NCBI RefSeq assembly: GCF_900103985.1
Contig: NZ_FNIE01000010.1
Location: 62,001 to 126,000, forward strand
Source of the DNA: Actinacidiphila guanduensis
Lineage (GTDB): Bacteria > Actinomycetota > Actinomycetes > Streptomycetales > Streptomycetaceae
DNA: 64,000 nucleotides
Direction of reading: 5' to 3'
This document shows positions 23,702 through 31,423 of the stretch, in pieces (positions within the stretch are counted from its first letter, which is position 1; each line of letters opens with the position of its first letter). The notes below the pieces were generated by a model. The model worked only from the letters and a program-made list of their open reading frames with translations. It had not been told where the DNA came from and ran no database searches. A program made the position numbers and the translations under genes.

Positions 23702-24282
23702 GTACGACGAACTCGGCTGCGGGCCCCACCGCCCCGGCCCTATTGCAAGGTGGCGGCTCTGCCTCTGCCGAGTCCGCATCCTCCCCCGTGGGCGGTGTGC
23801 GGCGGTGGACGATCACCACCACGGACGGTCGGAAGTACTCGGGGCCGCTCGGGAGTTGGGCGGAGGAGGATCCGAGCGAGACCGGTGTCCCGCCGGGGTC
23901 CCTGGCCCGGCGTCTTGAGGACCTCACCCTCTGGGCGGCGTTCCCGGGAACGTCGATCGCGGTCCAGTCCAAGGCGTTCGAGGACTGGGAGACGCCCGTG
24001 GAGCACCCGGTCATGCGGGCTTCACTGGACTGCTACCCCTACGAGGAGGACCCGGCCCGGCGCGTGCCGCTGCTGAACATCGAGCTGGCGCCGGAATGCG
24101 CGGTCATCGACCTCGACCCGGCCCGGCTGGCTGCCTTCCTGACGGCGATGCGCGCCCAGTTGGACCTGCTGGAGCAGGTCGCAGGCAAGGCCCTCGTCGA
24201 AGCCCGCGAAGAATGGGAGCGCATCCGCGAGGACCGGCAGCCCGAACCTGTTGCCAAGCTCCCCTGCGTGCAAGGCCGTTGA
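23698..24282 (+). CDS. Unknown protein, possibly DUF6907-like
   Basis: 194 residues. A disordered Ser/Ala/Gly-rich N-terminus (1-35) is followed by a beta-rich segment (RRWTITTTDGRKYSGPLG) and a C-terminal strand-helix unit (NIELAPECAVIDLDPARLAA, then a leucine-rich helix) similar in style to the DUF6907 proteins of streptomycetes. GAGGAAC precedes the ATG, which overlaps the stop of the previous gene. The gene is transcribed toward the DUF5753 regulator 91 bases downstream. No catalytic motif is seen. Confidence 0.6.
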   Translation: MSTTNSAAGPTAPALLQGGGSASAESASSPVGGVRRWTITTTDGRKYSGPLGSWAEEDPSETGVPPGSLARRLEDLTLWAAFPGTSIAVQSKAFEDWETPVEHPVMRASLDCYPYEEDPARRVPLLNIELAPECAVIDLDPARLAAFLTAMRAQLDLLEQVAGKALVEAREEWERIREDRQPEPVAKLPCVQGR

Positions 24283-24373
24283 ACCCCAATCTGCCTGAAC
24301 GACGGCCCCGCTCTCCGGGCGTGCTGCCCGTCATCAGACGCCGATTCCCACACACCGCGCCGAAGGCTCACCC

Positions 24374-25264
24374 ATGCCCAACTCCCGTACGCGCAAGCGT
24401 CATCCTTCACCCCGCCTGTCCTCCGCGTCCCCACGGCTGCTCTACGGCGCCGAGTTGCGCTACTACCGCGAGGCCAAGGGCTTGAGCCAGGCCCAACTCG
24501 CCGATCTGCTCTACGTAACACCCTCCTTCGTGGCGAACCTCGAAACCGGCCGCCGCCTGCTCCACCCCGACCTCGCACCCCGGCTGGACGAACTGCTGGA
24601 GACCAACGGCTTCTTCGTCCGCCACATAGAAGCAGGCCGATCCGGGCCCGGGCCGGAAGTGCTCCTGGACATCGCGGACCAGGAACAGCACGCGGTGACG
24701 ATCCGGGACTGGGACCTGCACTTCATCCCCGGCCTACTGCAGACCGACCTGTACTCCGCCGCATTCCGCCGCGCCCACGCCCCCGCACCCGACCTCCCCG
24801 AGCAGCAAAGACGGTGGACGACCCGCACCGCCCACCGCCCCCTCCTGCGCACCCGCACCTCGCCGGCCTACTGGGCCGTGATCCACGAGTCCGCCCTGCG
24901 CCGCCCGCTGGGCGGCCCGAAGACCATGGCCGCCCAACTCGACGCCCTCGCCGAACTCATGCGGCAGGGACGGGCGGCGGTGCACGTCCTGCCCTACACG
25001 GCATCGGTGGTCCACGGCCTCGACAGCGCCCTGCGCATCACCGAGACCGAGGACGAACACCCGATCGCCCACATCGTGACCGGCGACACCGTCAAGACCA
25101 CCGCGGACCCGGCCACCGTCACCCTCGCCCGCATGACCCACGACCTCCTCCTCAACACCGCCCTCCCCCAGGACGAATCACTCGCCCTCATCGACGGCCT
25201 CCGCCAGGAATACGACCGCCAAGCCGTGGACACCACAGCGCACGCCCGGTCGCCACGGGCATGA
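24374..25264 (+). CDS. XRE regulator with DUF5753 domain
   Basis: 296 residues. The helix-turn-helix is LRYYREAKGLSQAQLADLLY, then TPSFVANLETGRR (about 28-62), and the DUF5753 sensor domain follows (IRDWDLHFIPGLLQTDLYS, then AVIHESALRRPLGGP). Such proteins are abundant in Streptomyces (WhiJ-like) and are normally followed by a small DUF397 gene. Here none follows; the next gene is convergent. The two small genes upstream may take the partner role, which is inference. Confidence 0.88.
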   Translation: MPNSRTRKRHPSPRLSSASPRLLYGAELRYYREAKGLSQAQLADLLYVTPSFVANLETGRRLLHPDLAPRLDELLETNGFFVRHIEAGRSGPGPEVLLDIADQEQHAVTIRDWDLHFIPGLLQTDLYSAAFRRAHAPAPDLPEQQRRWTTRTAHRPLLRTRTSPAYWAVIHESALRRPLGGPKTMAAQLDALAELMRQGRAAVHVLPYTASVVHGLDSALRITETEDEHPIAHIVTGDTVKTTADPATVTLARMTHDLLLNTALPQDESLALIDGLRQEYDRQAVDTTAHARSPRA

Positions 25265-25314
25265 AGCGGCACCCCTTGTGCGGCGCACCACTGTGGACCG
25301 AGCCACGCCCAGTT

Positions 25315-26739
25315 CTACGGCAGGGCCTGGGTGAGGGCTCTTGCGCAGGAAGGGGAGACGCGGGCTGCTGCTTGGAGGAGGGGGGTGCGCAGGGTGGGGC
25401 GGGCCTGGGCCACTGCCGCTGCCGTGGGGGTGGGGCGGGTGCGGGCCAGGGTCTCGAGGAGTTCGGCCAACTCAGGGGTGCGGGCGGCCGTCTGCAGCGC
25501 CTCGGCCACCACGGCGATGTCGTGCGCGGGGCGGGCCGCGGCCTGGTGGAGGAGGGTGCGGCAGTCGCCGGCCCGGCCGTTCGCCGCGAGGGCGCTCACC
25601 GCTTCGGCGAGCCGGGCCGGGGGCTGCGCGGCCGTCTCCCACAGGAGGGTCGCGACGTCCGCGGCAAGCCCGGTGCGCTCCAACTCCCGTACGACGTAAG
25701 GAATCAGCTCGGCGGGGCCCTCCGCCGCCGCGCACAGGACGAGGTAGGCCGCACCGCTGTCGCCTGCCCGGCGCAGCTCCCCCAGCCGGGACGCCGCCGC
25801 CTGCGCCTCCCGCTCGAAGCGCGGGTCCGCCGGTGCCGGCTGGGCCTGGGGGGCCGGCGCCGCGGCCGGCGCGCCGGCGAACCGCGCGCCCCTGAGGGCC
25901 GATCCGGTGGGCGCCGGGCCCCCCGCGGGCCCGGCCCCCACCGCGCCGGTCGTGGGCGCCCCCGCGAACCGGGCGCCCCTCGGTGCCGACCCCGCGGCCA
26001 GCGGGGCCCCCGCGACCCCGCTGTCCACCGGACCGGTCTTCGGCGCACCCGCGAACCGGGCCCCCCGCGGGGCCCGGGCGAAGCGGCCCGTCCGCGGGGA
26101 GGGCGCCGACTCGGGGGCCGCCTGCGGGGCCCCGGCGAACCGCGCGCCCCGCGGCGCGGGCGCGGCGTGGGCGGCCGGCGCCGCCGGTGTCCTGCGGTCG
26201 TTCGCCGCGGCCGTGGGCTCCTGCCGCAGTAAAGCCGCCGCCGAGCGCTCCGGGTCCGCCGCCGCGGCCAGCCGGGCGCGCAGTTCCTCGCAGCGGGCCG
26301 TGGCACGGGCGAGGTCGTCGCGGGCCCAGGCGAGGGCGTTCGCGGAGGCGGCCGTGGCGGGGTCGTCGGGTGCGGCGGCCTCGTAGGCCCGTACGGCCTC
26401 CCGGGTGCGGGCCGCCGCGCTCTCGCGGGCGCGGTTCGCCGTCTCCAGCCGGCGGCGCAGCCTCGTCGCGGCCCCGGGCACGGCGTCCTCGGCCGCGACG
26501 GCGGCCCGGTGGAGGGCGTACGCGCGGCCCGCTTCGGCCGGATCGGCGTCCTGGGCACCGGAGTTGACGGCGAGGTCGCGCAGGACGGTGCGGACGACGT
26601 CCCAGGGCGGCACCTCGCGGCCGCTGCCGTAGTCGTTGACGGCCTGTGGCTCGCGCGCGGCCAGCACCCCGTACCAGCCCGGCCGTTCGCCGAGCGCGGC
26701 GATCAGGGACCGGAAGTAGTGCGTGAAGTCCTCCGCCAC
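25315..26739 (-). CDS. Unknown repeat-linker protein with helical N- and C-terminal domains
   Basis: 474 residues from the GTG at 26739, chosen because GGAGGAGG lies six bases upstream; in-frame starts up to 26802 exist. N-terminal ~65 residues (FTHYFRSLIAALGERPGWYG, then REVPPWDVVRTVLRDLA) look like the XRE-like fold used as a head domain in several Streptomyces proteins. Residues ~70-180 are charged helices, probably coiled coil. A linker contains four copies of RGARFAGAP and one related TGRFARAPR. The C-terminal ~150 residues are leucine/alanine helices resembling armadillo-type repeats. I do not recognise a function; the layout suggests a scaffold. Confidence 0.7.
   Translation of the reverse strand: MAEDFTHYFRSLIAALGERPGWYGVLAAREPQAVNDYGSGREVPPWDVVRTVLRDLAVNSGAQDADPAEAGRAYALHRAAVAAEDAVPGAATRLRRRLETANRARESAAARTREAVRAYEAAAPDDPATAASANALAWARDDLARATARCEELRARLAAAADPERSAAALLRQEPTAAANDRRTPAAPAAHAAPAPRGARFAGAPQAAPESAPSPRTGRFARAPRGARFAGAPKTGPVDSGVAGAPLAAGSAPRGARFAGAPTTGAVGAGPAGGPAPTGSALRGARFAGAPAAAPAPQAQPAPADPRFEREAQAAASRLGELRRAGDSGAAYLVLCAAAEGPAELIPYVVRELERTGLAADVATLLWETAAQPPARLAEAVSALAANGRAGDCRTLLHQAAARPAHDIAVVAEALQTAARTPELAELLETLARTRPTPTAAAVAQARPTLRTPLLQAAARVSPSCARALTQALP
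25868..26160 (-). repeat. Coding repeats of the peptide RGARFAGAP
   Basis: Four near-identical DNA units encoding RGARFAGAP are spread over the linker of the unknown protein, separated by variable Ala/Pro/Gly spacers. The conservation of the nonapeptide against diverged spacers suggests the motif itself is selected, for example as a binding site. Confidence 0.8.
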
Positions 26740-26947
26740 CAAGCCCTCCTCCGTCAGGAGCGTCACGCCGGTCCACGGGCCGCCGCTCGGCTCGGCGCCC
26801 ACCCGGACCCGCCGGCACCCGTCCGTGACCGTCCGTCACCCTCCACGACCGCCTGCATCCGTCCCGCATTGGACACCCGCCGCGTTACAGCGCTGCTACG
26901 GCGGGTTTTCGCCGCGTGATCGAAGCACGGGTCCCGGACACCTCCGA

Positions 26948-26990
26948 TCGACAGGAAAACTTGCAAGTCAGCCTGTCGAACTCCTACGGT
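26948..26990 (+). promoter_or_regulatory. MarR operator overlapping a leaderless promoter
   Basis: Arms TCGACAGG (26948-26955) and CCTGTCGA (26972-26979) enclose a central perfect palindrome ACTTGCAAGT (26959-26968), each spaced by three bases. The -35 TTGCAA (26961-26966) is inside the palindrome, and the -10 TACGGT (26985-26990) follows after 18 bases. The GTG of the MarR gene comes seven bases later, so the transcript is probably leaderless. TTGC-GCAA cores are typical of MarR sites; autorepression is likely. Confidence 0.7.
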
Positions 26991-26997
26991 GGGGCGC

Positions 26998-27504
26998 GTG
27001 CCCACGACCGACCCCGCCAGGACCGCAGACGAGCTGGCCACGCTCGTCGCCCGGCTGACCCGCAGGCTGCGGGCGGCGACGCCGGCCGCCGAACTCACGC
27101 CCTCCCAGCAGTCCGTGCTGGCGCGCCTCGGCACAGGCCCGGCGACCACGGCCGCCCTGGCCCGCGGCGAGCTGGTCCGCCCGCAGTCGATGCGCGCCAC
27201 GCTCACGGCGCTGGAGGAGCGGGGCCTGGTCGTGCGCAGCCCGCACCCCACCGACGGCCGCCAGGTCGTCTTCTCCCTCACCCCGCGCGGCACCGAACTG
27301 CTCGGCAGCGGCCGCCGGGCCCGCCGCGGCTGGCTCACCGAGGCGATCGAGACCCGGCTGAGCACCGCCGAGCACCGCGCGCTCGCCGACGTGCTGCCCC
27401 TGCTGCACCGCCTGGTGGAGCCAGGCACCGAGCCCGGCGCACGAACCCCCGGAACGTCCGACCGTCAGAACCACCCCGTTTCCGAAGGAAGTCCAGCACC
27501 ATGA
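26998..27504 (+). CDS. MarR-family regulator
   Basis: 168 residues. The winged helix is ELTPSQQSVLARLGTGPATT, RPQSMRATLTALEERGLVVR and the wing SPHPTDGRQVVFSLTPRG. The GTG at 26998 is chosen because the promoter predicts a leaderless start there; GTG 26989 is in frame but lies over the -10. The stop overlaps the ATG of an isochorismatase-like gene (ATGA), so regulator and enzyme form one unit. By analogy with similar pairs it may sense a phenolic or oxidative signal. Confidence 0.9.
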   Translation: MPTTDPARTADELATLVARLTRRLRAATPAAELTPSQQSVLARLGTGPATTAALARGELVRPQSMRATLTALEERGLVVRSPHPTDGRQVVFSLTPRGTELLGSGRRARRGWLTEAIETRLSTAEHRALADVLPLLHRLVEPGTEPGARTPGTSDRQNHPVSEGSPAP

Positions 27505-28064
27505 GCGCCACCACCCTCGACGCCCGCACCGCCCTCGTCGTCATCGACCTGCAGCAGGGCATCGTCGCCCTGCCCACCGTCCACCCCGCCGACGAGGTCG
27601 TCGCCCGCAGCGCCGCCCTCGCCGCTGCCTTCCGCGAGCGCGGCCTGCCGGTCGTGCTGGTCAACGTCACCGGCATAGCGCCCGGCCGCACCGACGGCGG
27701 CACCCCGGGCGCGGTCGAGTTCCCCGCCGGCTGGTCCGACCTGGTCAAGGAGCTGGACCAGCAGCCCGGCGACATCACCGTCAGCAAGAAGCAGTGGGGC
27801 GCCTTCTACGGCACCGGTCTCGACCTGGAGCTGCGCCGCCGCGGCGTCACCCAGATCGTGCTGGCGGGCATCTCCACCTCCATCGGTGTGGAGTCCACCG
27901 CCCGCGACGCCTACGAGCACGGCTACAACGTCACGATCGCCACCGACGCGGTCACCGACACCGACGCCGACGCGCACGCCAACTCCGTGGGCCGGATCTT
28001 CCCGCGGCTCGGCGAGACCGGCAGCACCGAGGAGATCCTGGCGCTGCTGCCCGCCGCCGGGTAG
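27501..28064 (+). CDS. Isochorismatase-like protein without the catalytic cysteine
   Basis: 187 residues of the cysteine-hydrolase fold. Asp16 (VVIDLQQG) and Lys97 (SKKQWGAF) of the triad are present, but the nucleophile position reads Gly129 (STSIGVESTAR) where active members have Cys. The protein is otherwise well formed, and I remember related bacterial proteins with the same glycine, so it is probably a subfamily rather than decay. Isochorismatases proper also lack a nucleophilic Cys, so vinyl-ether hydrolysis remains possible. It is translated with the MarR gene and followed by a strong terminator. Confidence 0.85.
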   Translation: MSATTLDARTALVVIDLQQGIVALPTVHPADEVVARSAALAAAFRERGLPVVLVNVTGIAPGRTDGGTPGAVEFPAGWSDLVKELDQQPGDITVSKKQWGAFYGTGLDLELRRRGVTQIVLAGISTSIGVESTARDAYEHGYNVTIATDAVTDTDADAHANSVGRIFPRLGETGSTEEILALLPAAG

Positions 28065-28077
28065 CGGCGAGCAGACC

Positions 28078-28112
28078 GGACCGCCGCCGGAGCCCATGCC
28101 CGGCGGCGGTCC
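28078..28112 (+). terminator. Terminator of the MarR operon
   Basis: A perfect 13-base-pair stem (GGACCGCCGCCGG with CCGGCGGCGGTCC) and 9-base loop, 14 bases after the stop codon. No T-run. Confidence 0.75.
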
Positions 28113-28176
28113 GCGGCCGCCCCGGGCCGGTGACCCCATATCCGCGGCGGCTCGAACACCGCTACGATGCCGCGCC

Positions 28177-28941
28177 ATGAGCGACGACGTGCGCAACCTC
28201 GTCCTGGTCGTGGCCGGGCTGGTGGTCGGCGGGGTGGCCGGCTGGCTGCTCCGGGCCGCTCTGCTGCGGCGCAGGCTCCGCCGCAAGCAGCGGTTCTTCG
28301 GATTGCCGGTGGAGTCGGAGTGTCTGCTGGTGGTGCCGCGCGACCCGGGCGCGCGGAGCTGGAGCCTCGCCCGGCACGACGCCTTCGCGCTGCTGGAGCT
28401 GGCGGCGGTGATCAAGGAGTGCGGGGCGCACGCGGAGGTGCTGGCGCACGACACGGCCTGGCAGGGCTTCGGCGCCAGGACCGAGTTCTGCATCGGCGCC
28501 CCGGCGGCGAACCTGCGGCTGGCCGCGCACCTGCGCTCGATGCTGCCCGGCGTGGAGGTCGACACCGACCCGGCGCCCGGCCCGAACCAGGGCGCGATCA
28601 CCGTCGGCGGCGAGACCTACCGGCTGGAGAAGGGCGCGGTGGAGTACGTGCTGCTGGCCCGGCTGTCTGCGGGCAAGGACTCCGGCAACGACCGCCCGGT
28701 CTTCCTCGCCTCGGGCCAGCGCGGCATCGCCAACCAGGCCGCGACCCGCTACCTCGCCCGCCACCATGTCCGGCTGGCCCGCAAGTACGGCCCGGACGGC
28801 ACGTTCTGCCTGCTGCTGCGGGTGGTGAACTCCCAGGCGTACGGATCGGACGTCGTCGAGCTGGTCGCGGACGTGACCAAGGCGGCCACCTCCGCGCCCA
28901 AGGGCCTGGCTAGTCAGCGAGACCGATCACCAGCCACATGA
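28177..28941 (+). CDS. Membrane-anchored protein of unknown function
   Basis: 254 residues. One N-terminal transmembrane helix (about 7-27, LVLVVAGLVVGGVAGWLL) is followed by an arginine-rich stop-transfer stretch and a ~220-residue soluble domain, presumably cytoplasmic. The soluble part has conserved-looking segments (LLELAAVIKECGAHAEVLAH, EYVLLARL) but no catalytic motif I recognise. A TACGAT -10-like box lies eight bases before the ATG and there is no ribosome-binding site, so the message may be leaderless. The 3' end overlaps the convergent ZIP gene by 32 bases. Confidence 0.75.
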   Translation: MSDDVRNLVLVVAGLVVGGVAGWLLRAALLRRRLRRKQRFFGLPVESECLLVVPRDPGARSWSLARHDAFALLELAAVIKECGAHAEVLAHDTAWQGFGARTEFCIGAPAANLRLAAHLRSMLPGVEVDTDPAPGPNQGAITVGGETYRLEKGAVEYVLLARLSAGKDSGNDRPVFLASGQRGIANQAATRYLARHHVRLARKYGPDGTFCLLLRVVNSQAYGSDVVELVADVTKAATSAPKGLASQRDRSPAT

Positions 28942-29662
28942 TCCCGGCCCCGGCGACCGTGCACATCAAGGTGGTGCCGGCCGGGTGCGGGCTGTGCGCC
29001 TCGGGCAGGATGTCGGAGGTCGCCAGGTAGAGCAGGAAGCCGGCGAAGAAGCCGAGGTAGAGGCCGAGCGCCGCGGCCGGGATGGTGAATCCCAGGGTGA
29101 TCGCGGCGCCGGCGACGGGGGCCAGCGCGTCGGCGGCGAGCAGCGCCTGCGCCCGGCGGCGGCCGTTCCCGTAGAGCCGAGTGATCGTGTACGTGTTGAA
29201 GCCGTCGGCGAAGTCGTGCGCGATGACCGCGATGGCGACGACGGCGCCGACGGTGTCGCCCGCCTGGAAGGCCGCGCCGATCGCGAAGCCGTCCATCACG
29301 CTGTGGCCGACCAGGGCGCCGGCCGCGGCCACACCGATGCCCTGGGTGGGCGCGTGCGGGTGGCCGTGGCCGTGGGTGTGCGAGGCGTACTCGCCCTCGT
29401 GGGCGCGGTGGATGGCCACCGAGCGCTCCACGACGTGCAGCGCGAGGAAGCCCGCCACGAACATCAGCAGCGCCGCCGGCACCCCGAAGACGTGCTGGGG
29501 CTGGCTCTCCAGCGCCTCGGGGAGCAGGTCGAAGCCGACCACGCCCAGCATCAGCCCGGCGGCGAGCCCGAGGACCAGGTGGCGGCGGTCCCCGATGTGC
29601 TGGGCGACGAGGCCGCCGATGAGCGTCATCACGAAGGCGCCCGCGGCGATCAGGACCGGCAT
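28910..29662 (-). CDS. ZIP-family metal transporter
   Basis: Imports zinc or another divalent metal. 250 residues with about eight hydrophobic helices. The metal-binding pore motifs are HSVMDGFAIG (helix 4) and AHDFADGFNTY (helix 5), and the cytoplasmic loop is histidine-rich (HTHGHGHPHAP). The long family form with a His loop fits the ZupT/GufA branch. The ATG has no clear ribosome-binding site. Convergent with the membrane protein upstream. Confidence 0.92.
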   Translation of the reverse strand: MPVLIAAGAFVMTLIGGLVAQHIGDRRHLVLGLAAGLMLGVVGFDLLPEALESQPQHVFGVPAALLMFVAGFLALHVVERSVAIHRAHEGEYASHTHGHGHPHAPTQGIGVAAAGALVGHSVMDGFAIGAAFQAGDTVGAVVAIAVIAHDFADGFNTYTITRLYGNGRRRAQALLAADALAPVAGAAITLGFTIPAAALGLYLGFFAGFLLYLATSDILPEAHSPHPAGTTLMCTVAGAGIMWLVIGLAD

Positions 29663-29710
29663 GCCGCCATGATCCAGGACCCCGCGAGTGTGAGCGAATC
29701 CGGGGCCCTC

Positions 29711-30658
29711 TTAGCGGCCGCCGCAGCCGGGCAGGACGTGGGCGAGCTGCCGTTCCAGGGCGGCGGCCATGGCCTGCTCGCCCTTGGCGTTGGGGTGGGC
29801 GGGGGCGGCCGGGGAGGCGGGGGTGAGCGGCTCGATCCAGCGCACGTCGGCCGCCCGGCACATGTCGCGGCCCACGGTGGGCGTGTAGGTGTCGGTGTAG
29901 GCGGCGCCGTGCAGCAGCGCCTCGGCCCTGAGCATGGTGTTGAGCCGCTTCTCGGTGTCCCGCAGGTAGGGGAAGTCGCCGGCGGCGAAGGGCACCGCAG
30001 GGAAGCAGCCGACCCCGTCGTCGGGCAGCAGGTCGGGGTAGCCGACGACGACCACGCGGGCGTGCGGGGCGCGGGTGTGGATCGCCCGCAGCACGGCGGC
30101 GACCTTGGGGGCGGTCTGCAGCACGTTGGCCGTGAGCTGGTCGGTGCCGCCCGCGGTGTAGTGCTGCTCGCAGGGGCTGCCGGCCGGGTCGGTGGCGGAC
30201 AGGGCCGCGCAGGTGGCGATGATCGAGCCGAAGCCGATGTCGTTGCCGCCGATCTGCAGGGTGACCAGGTCGGTGTCGCGGTGGACGGCGTCCAGTTGCG
30301 GCGGGTTGGTGCCCTGGGCCTGCCACATCTCGGCGGTGGTGGCGCCGGAGCAGCTGACGTCGGTGAGGTCGGCGTGCTCGGCGGCGGCCGCGAGCGAGGG
30401 GTAGTCGTGATCGGAGCGGGCGCAGGCGGCGTCGACCTGGGTGGGTATGGCGGGCCCCGCAGTGTAGGAGTCGCCGAGTGCGGTGTAGCGCAGGGCGGGG
30501 CCGTGGTGGCGGCCCTGCTCGGGCCGGCCGACCGCGGCCGTGGGGCTCACCGCCGCCGCGGTCAGGGCGAGCGCTCCGCCGAGCGCGGCGATCGCGACGC
30601 CCAGCCGCCTGGTCCCGGTACCGCCCCTGCTGTCCGTCCCGCCCCTGCGCACGGCCAT
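29711..30658 (-). CDS. Secreted SGNH/GDSL esterase
   Basis: 315 residues with a signal peptide (basic start MAVRRGG, hydrophobic core LGVAIAALGGALALTAAAV). Block I ALGDSYTAG carries the catalytic Ser, block III is IGGNDIGFG, and block V has the catalytic His in AHPNAKG. Six or more cysteines in the mature part suggest disulfides, as in Streptomyces extracellular lipases. GGGAGGGG before the ATG at 30658 sets the start against an in-frame codon at 30772. A phospholipid, lipid or polymer ester is the likely substrate. Confidence 0.9.
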   Translation of the reverse strand: MAVRRGGTDSRGGTGTRRLGVAIAALGGALALTAAAVSPTAAVGRPEQGRHHGPALRYTALGDSYTAGPAIPTQVDAACARSDHDYPSLAAAAEHADLTDVSCSGATTAEMWQAQGTNPPQLDAVHRDTDLVTLQIGGNDIGFGSIIATCAALSATDPAGSPCEQHYTAGGTDQLTANVLQTAPKVAAVLRAIHTRAPHARVVVVGYPDLLPDDGVGCFPAVPFAAGDFPYLRDTEKRLNTMLRAEALLHGAAYTDTYTPTVGRDMCRAADVRWIEPLTPASPAAPAHPNAKGEQAMAAALERQLAHVLPGCGGR

Positions 30659-30921
30659 CAGGCCCCTCCCCCGCTCGGTTGTCGCTGTGCCGATCGGCGT
30701 CGCGGGCCGGTTCCGGCCGCGGCGCGGGTCAAGGCTCGACGGACCGGTGGCCGCTGTCAATGGGTTCGGCACCGTGGGGTCACGGCGGGTTCACGCGCTG
30801 TTCGCGCACCAGAGGGGGCCGATCACGGAGGGTGCCGGTGCGGGCGGGCCGGGTTTTCGGTTGCCCCGGGCTCGTGTGGGGAGCGTGATCGCGGGCACCC
30901 GCAGAACGAGGAGGTGTCGAG

Positions 30922-31311
30922 ATGTCCCTTTCCGAGCAGTACACGACCCAGCTGGCACTGCCCGACCGGGCGGTGGGACCGCTGATCATCGGCATCTGCA
31001 TTGTGATCGTCCTCATCGGGGCCGTGTACGTGGGGATGCGGCGAGTGGGCCGGGAGCCCCCGCTTCCGCGCGGCCGCAGGCCCCGGGCGGGCGCTTGGCA
31101 GACGCGGCACGAGGAGTTCGACGGGCCGAGCGACCACGGTCCCGGCCACCAGGGCGAGGCCGCGCGCAGCCACGACTCGCGCGAGGTGGAGCCGGATGTG
31201 ATGCCGACGGACGGCCGGCGCCGGTTCCCGCACGAGGTGCACGACGCGGGCGTCCACGCCGGGCGCGCGCGGACGCACGGGCGCCGGCACAGCGGGCCGA
31301 ACGTGGACTAG
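30922..31311 (+). CDS. DUF6479-type small membrane protein
   Basis: 129 residues: a short polar N-terminus, one strong transmembrane helix (about 19-41, GPLIIGICIVIVLIGAVYVGM) and a long charged, His/Arg/Asp-rich tail. The pattern matches DUF6479 proteins, known to me only from streptomycetes and without an assigned role. GGAGGTG lies six bases before the ATG. It ends before an extraordinary palindromic terminator. Confidence 0.8.
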   Translation: MSLSEQYTTQLALPDRAVGPLIIGICIVIVLIGAVYVGMRRVGREPPLPRGRRPRAGAWQTRHEEFDGPSDHGPGHQGEAARSHDSREVEPDVMPTDGRRRFPHEVHDAGVHAGRARTHGRRHSGPNVD

Positions 31312-31355
31312 CCGCGGACCAGCCGCGCCTGACCGCGCCTGGCCGCCCGAGCCGC

Positions 31356-31412
31356 GGCACGCACGAGGGGCGCCCCCGGAATCGGATTCCGGGGGCGCCC
31401 CTCGTGCGTGCC
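31356..31412. terminator. 57-base near-perfect palindrome, bidirectional terminator
   Basis: A 28-base arm (31356-31383) pairs perfectly with 31385-31412 around one central base. It lies between convergent DUF6479 and ligD-type genes. The stem core is GGGGCGCCCCCGG with CCGGGGGCGCCCC. Both transcripts would end in a very stable hairpin. Confidence 0.85.
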
Positions 31413-31423
31413 GTACCGCCGCC

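Noticed and set aside
23432..24282. Toxin-antitoxin pair from two overlapping small genes
   Set aside because: Neither product shows a toxin or antitoxin motif; overlap alone is common in this window.
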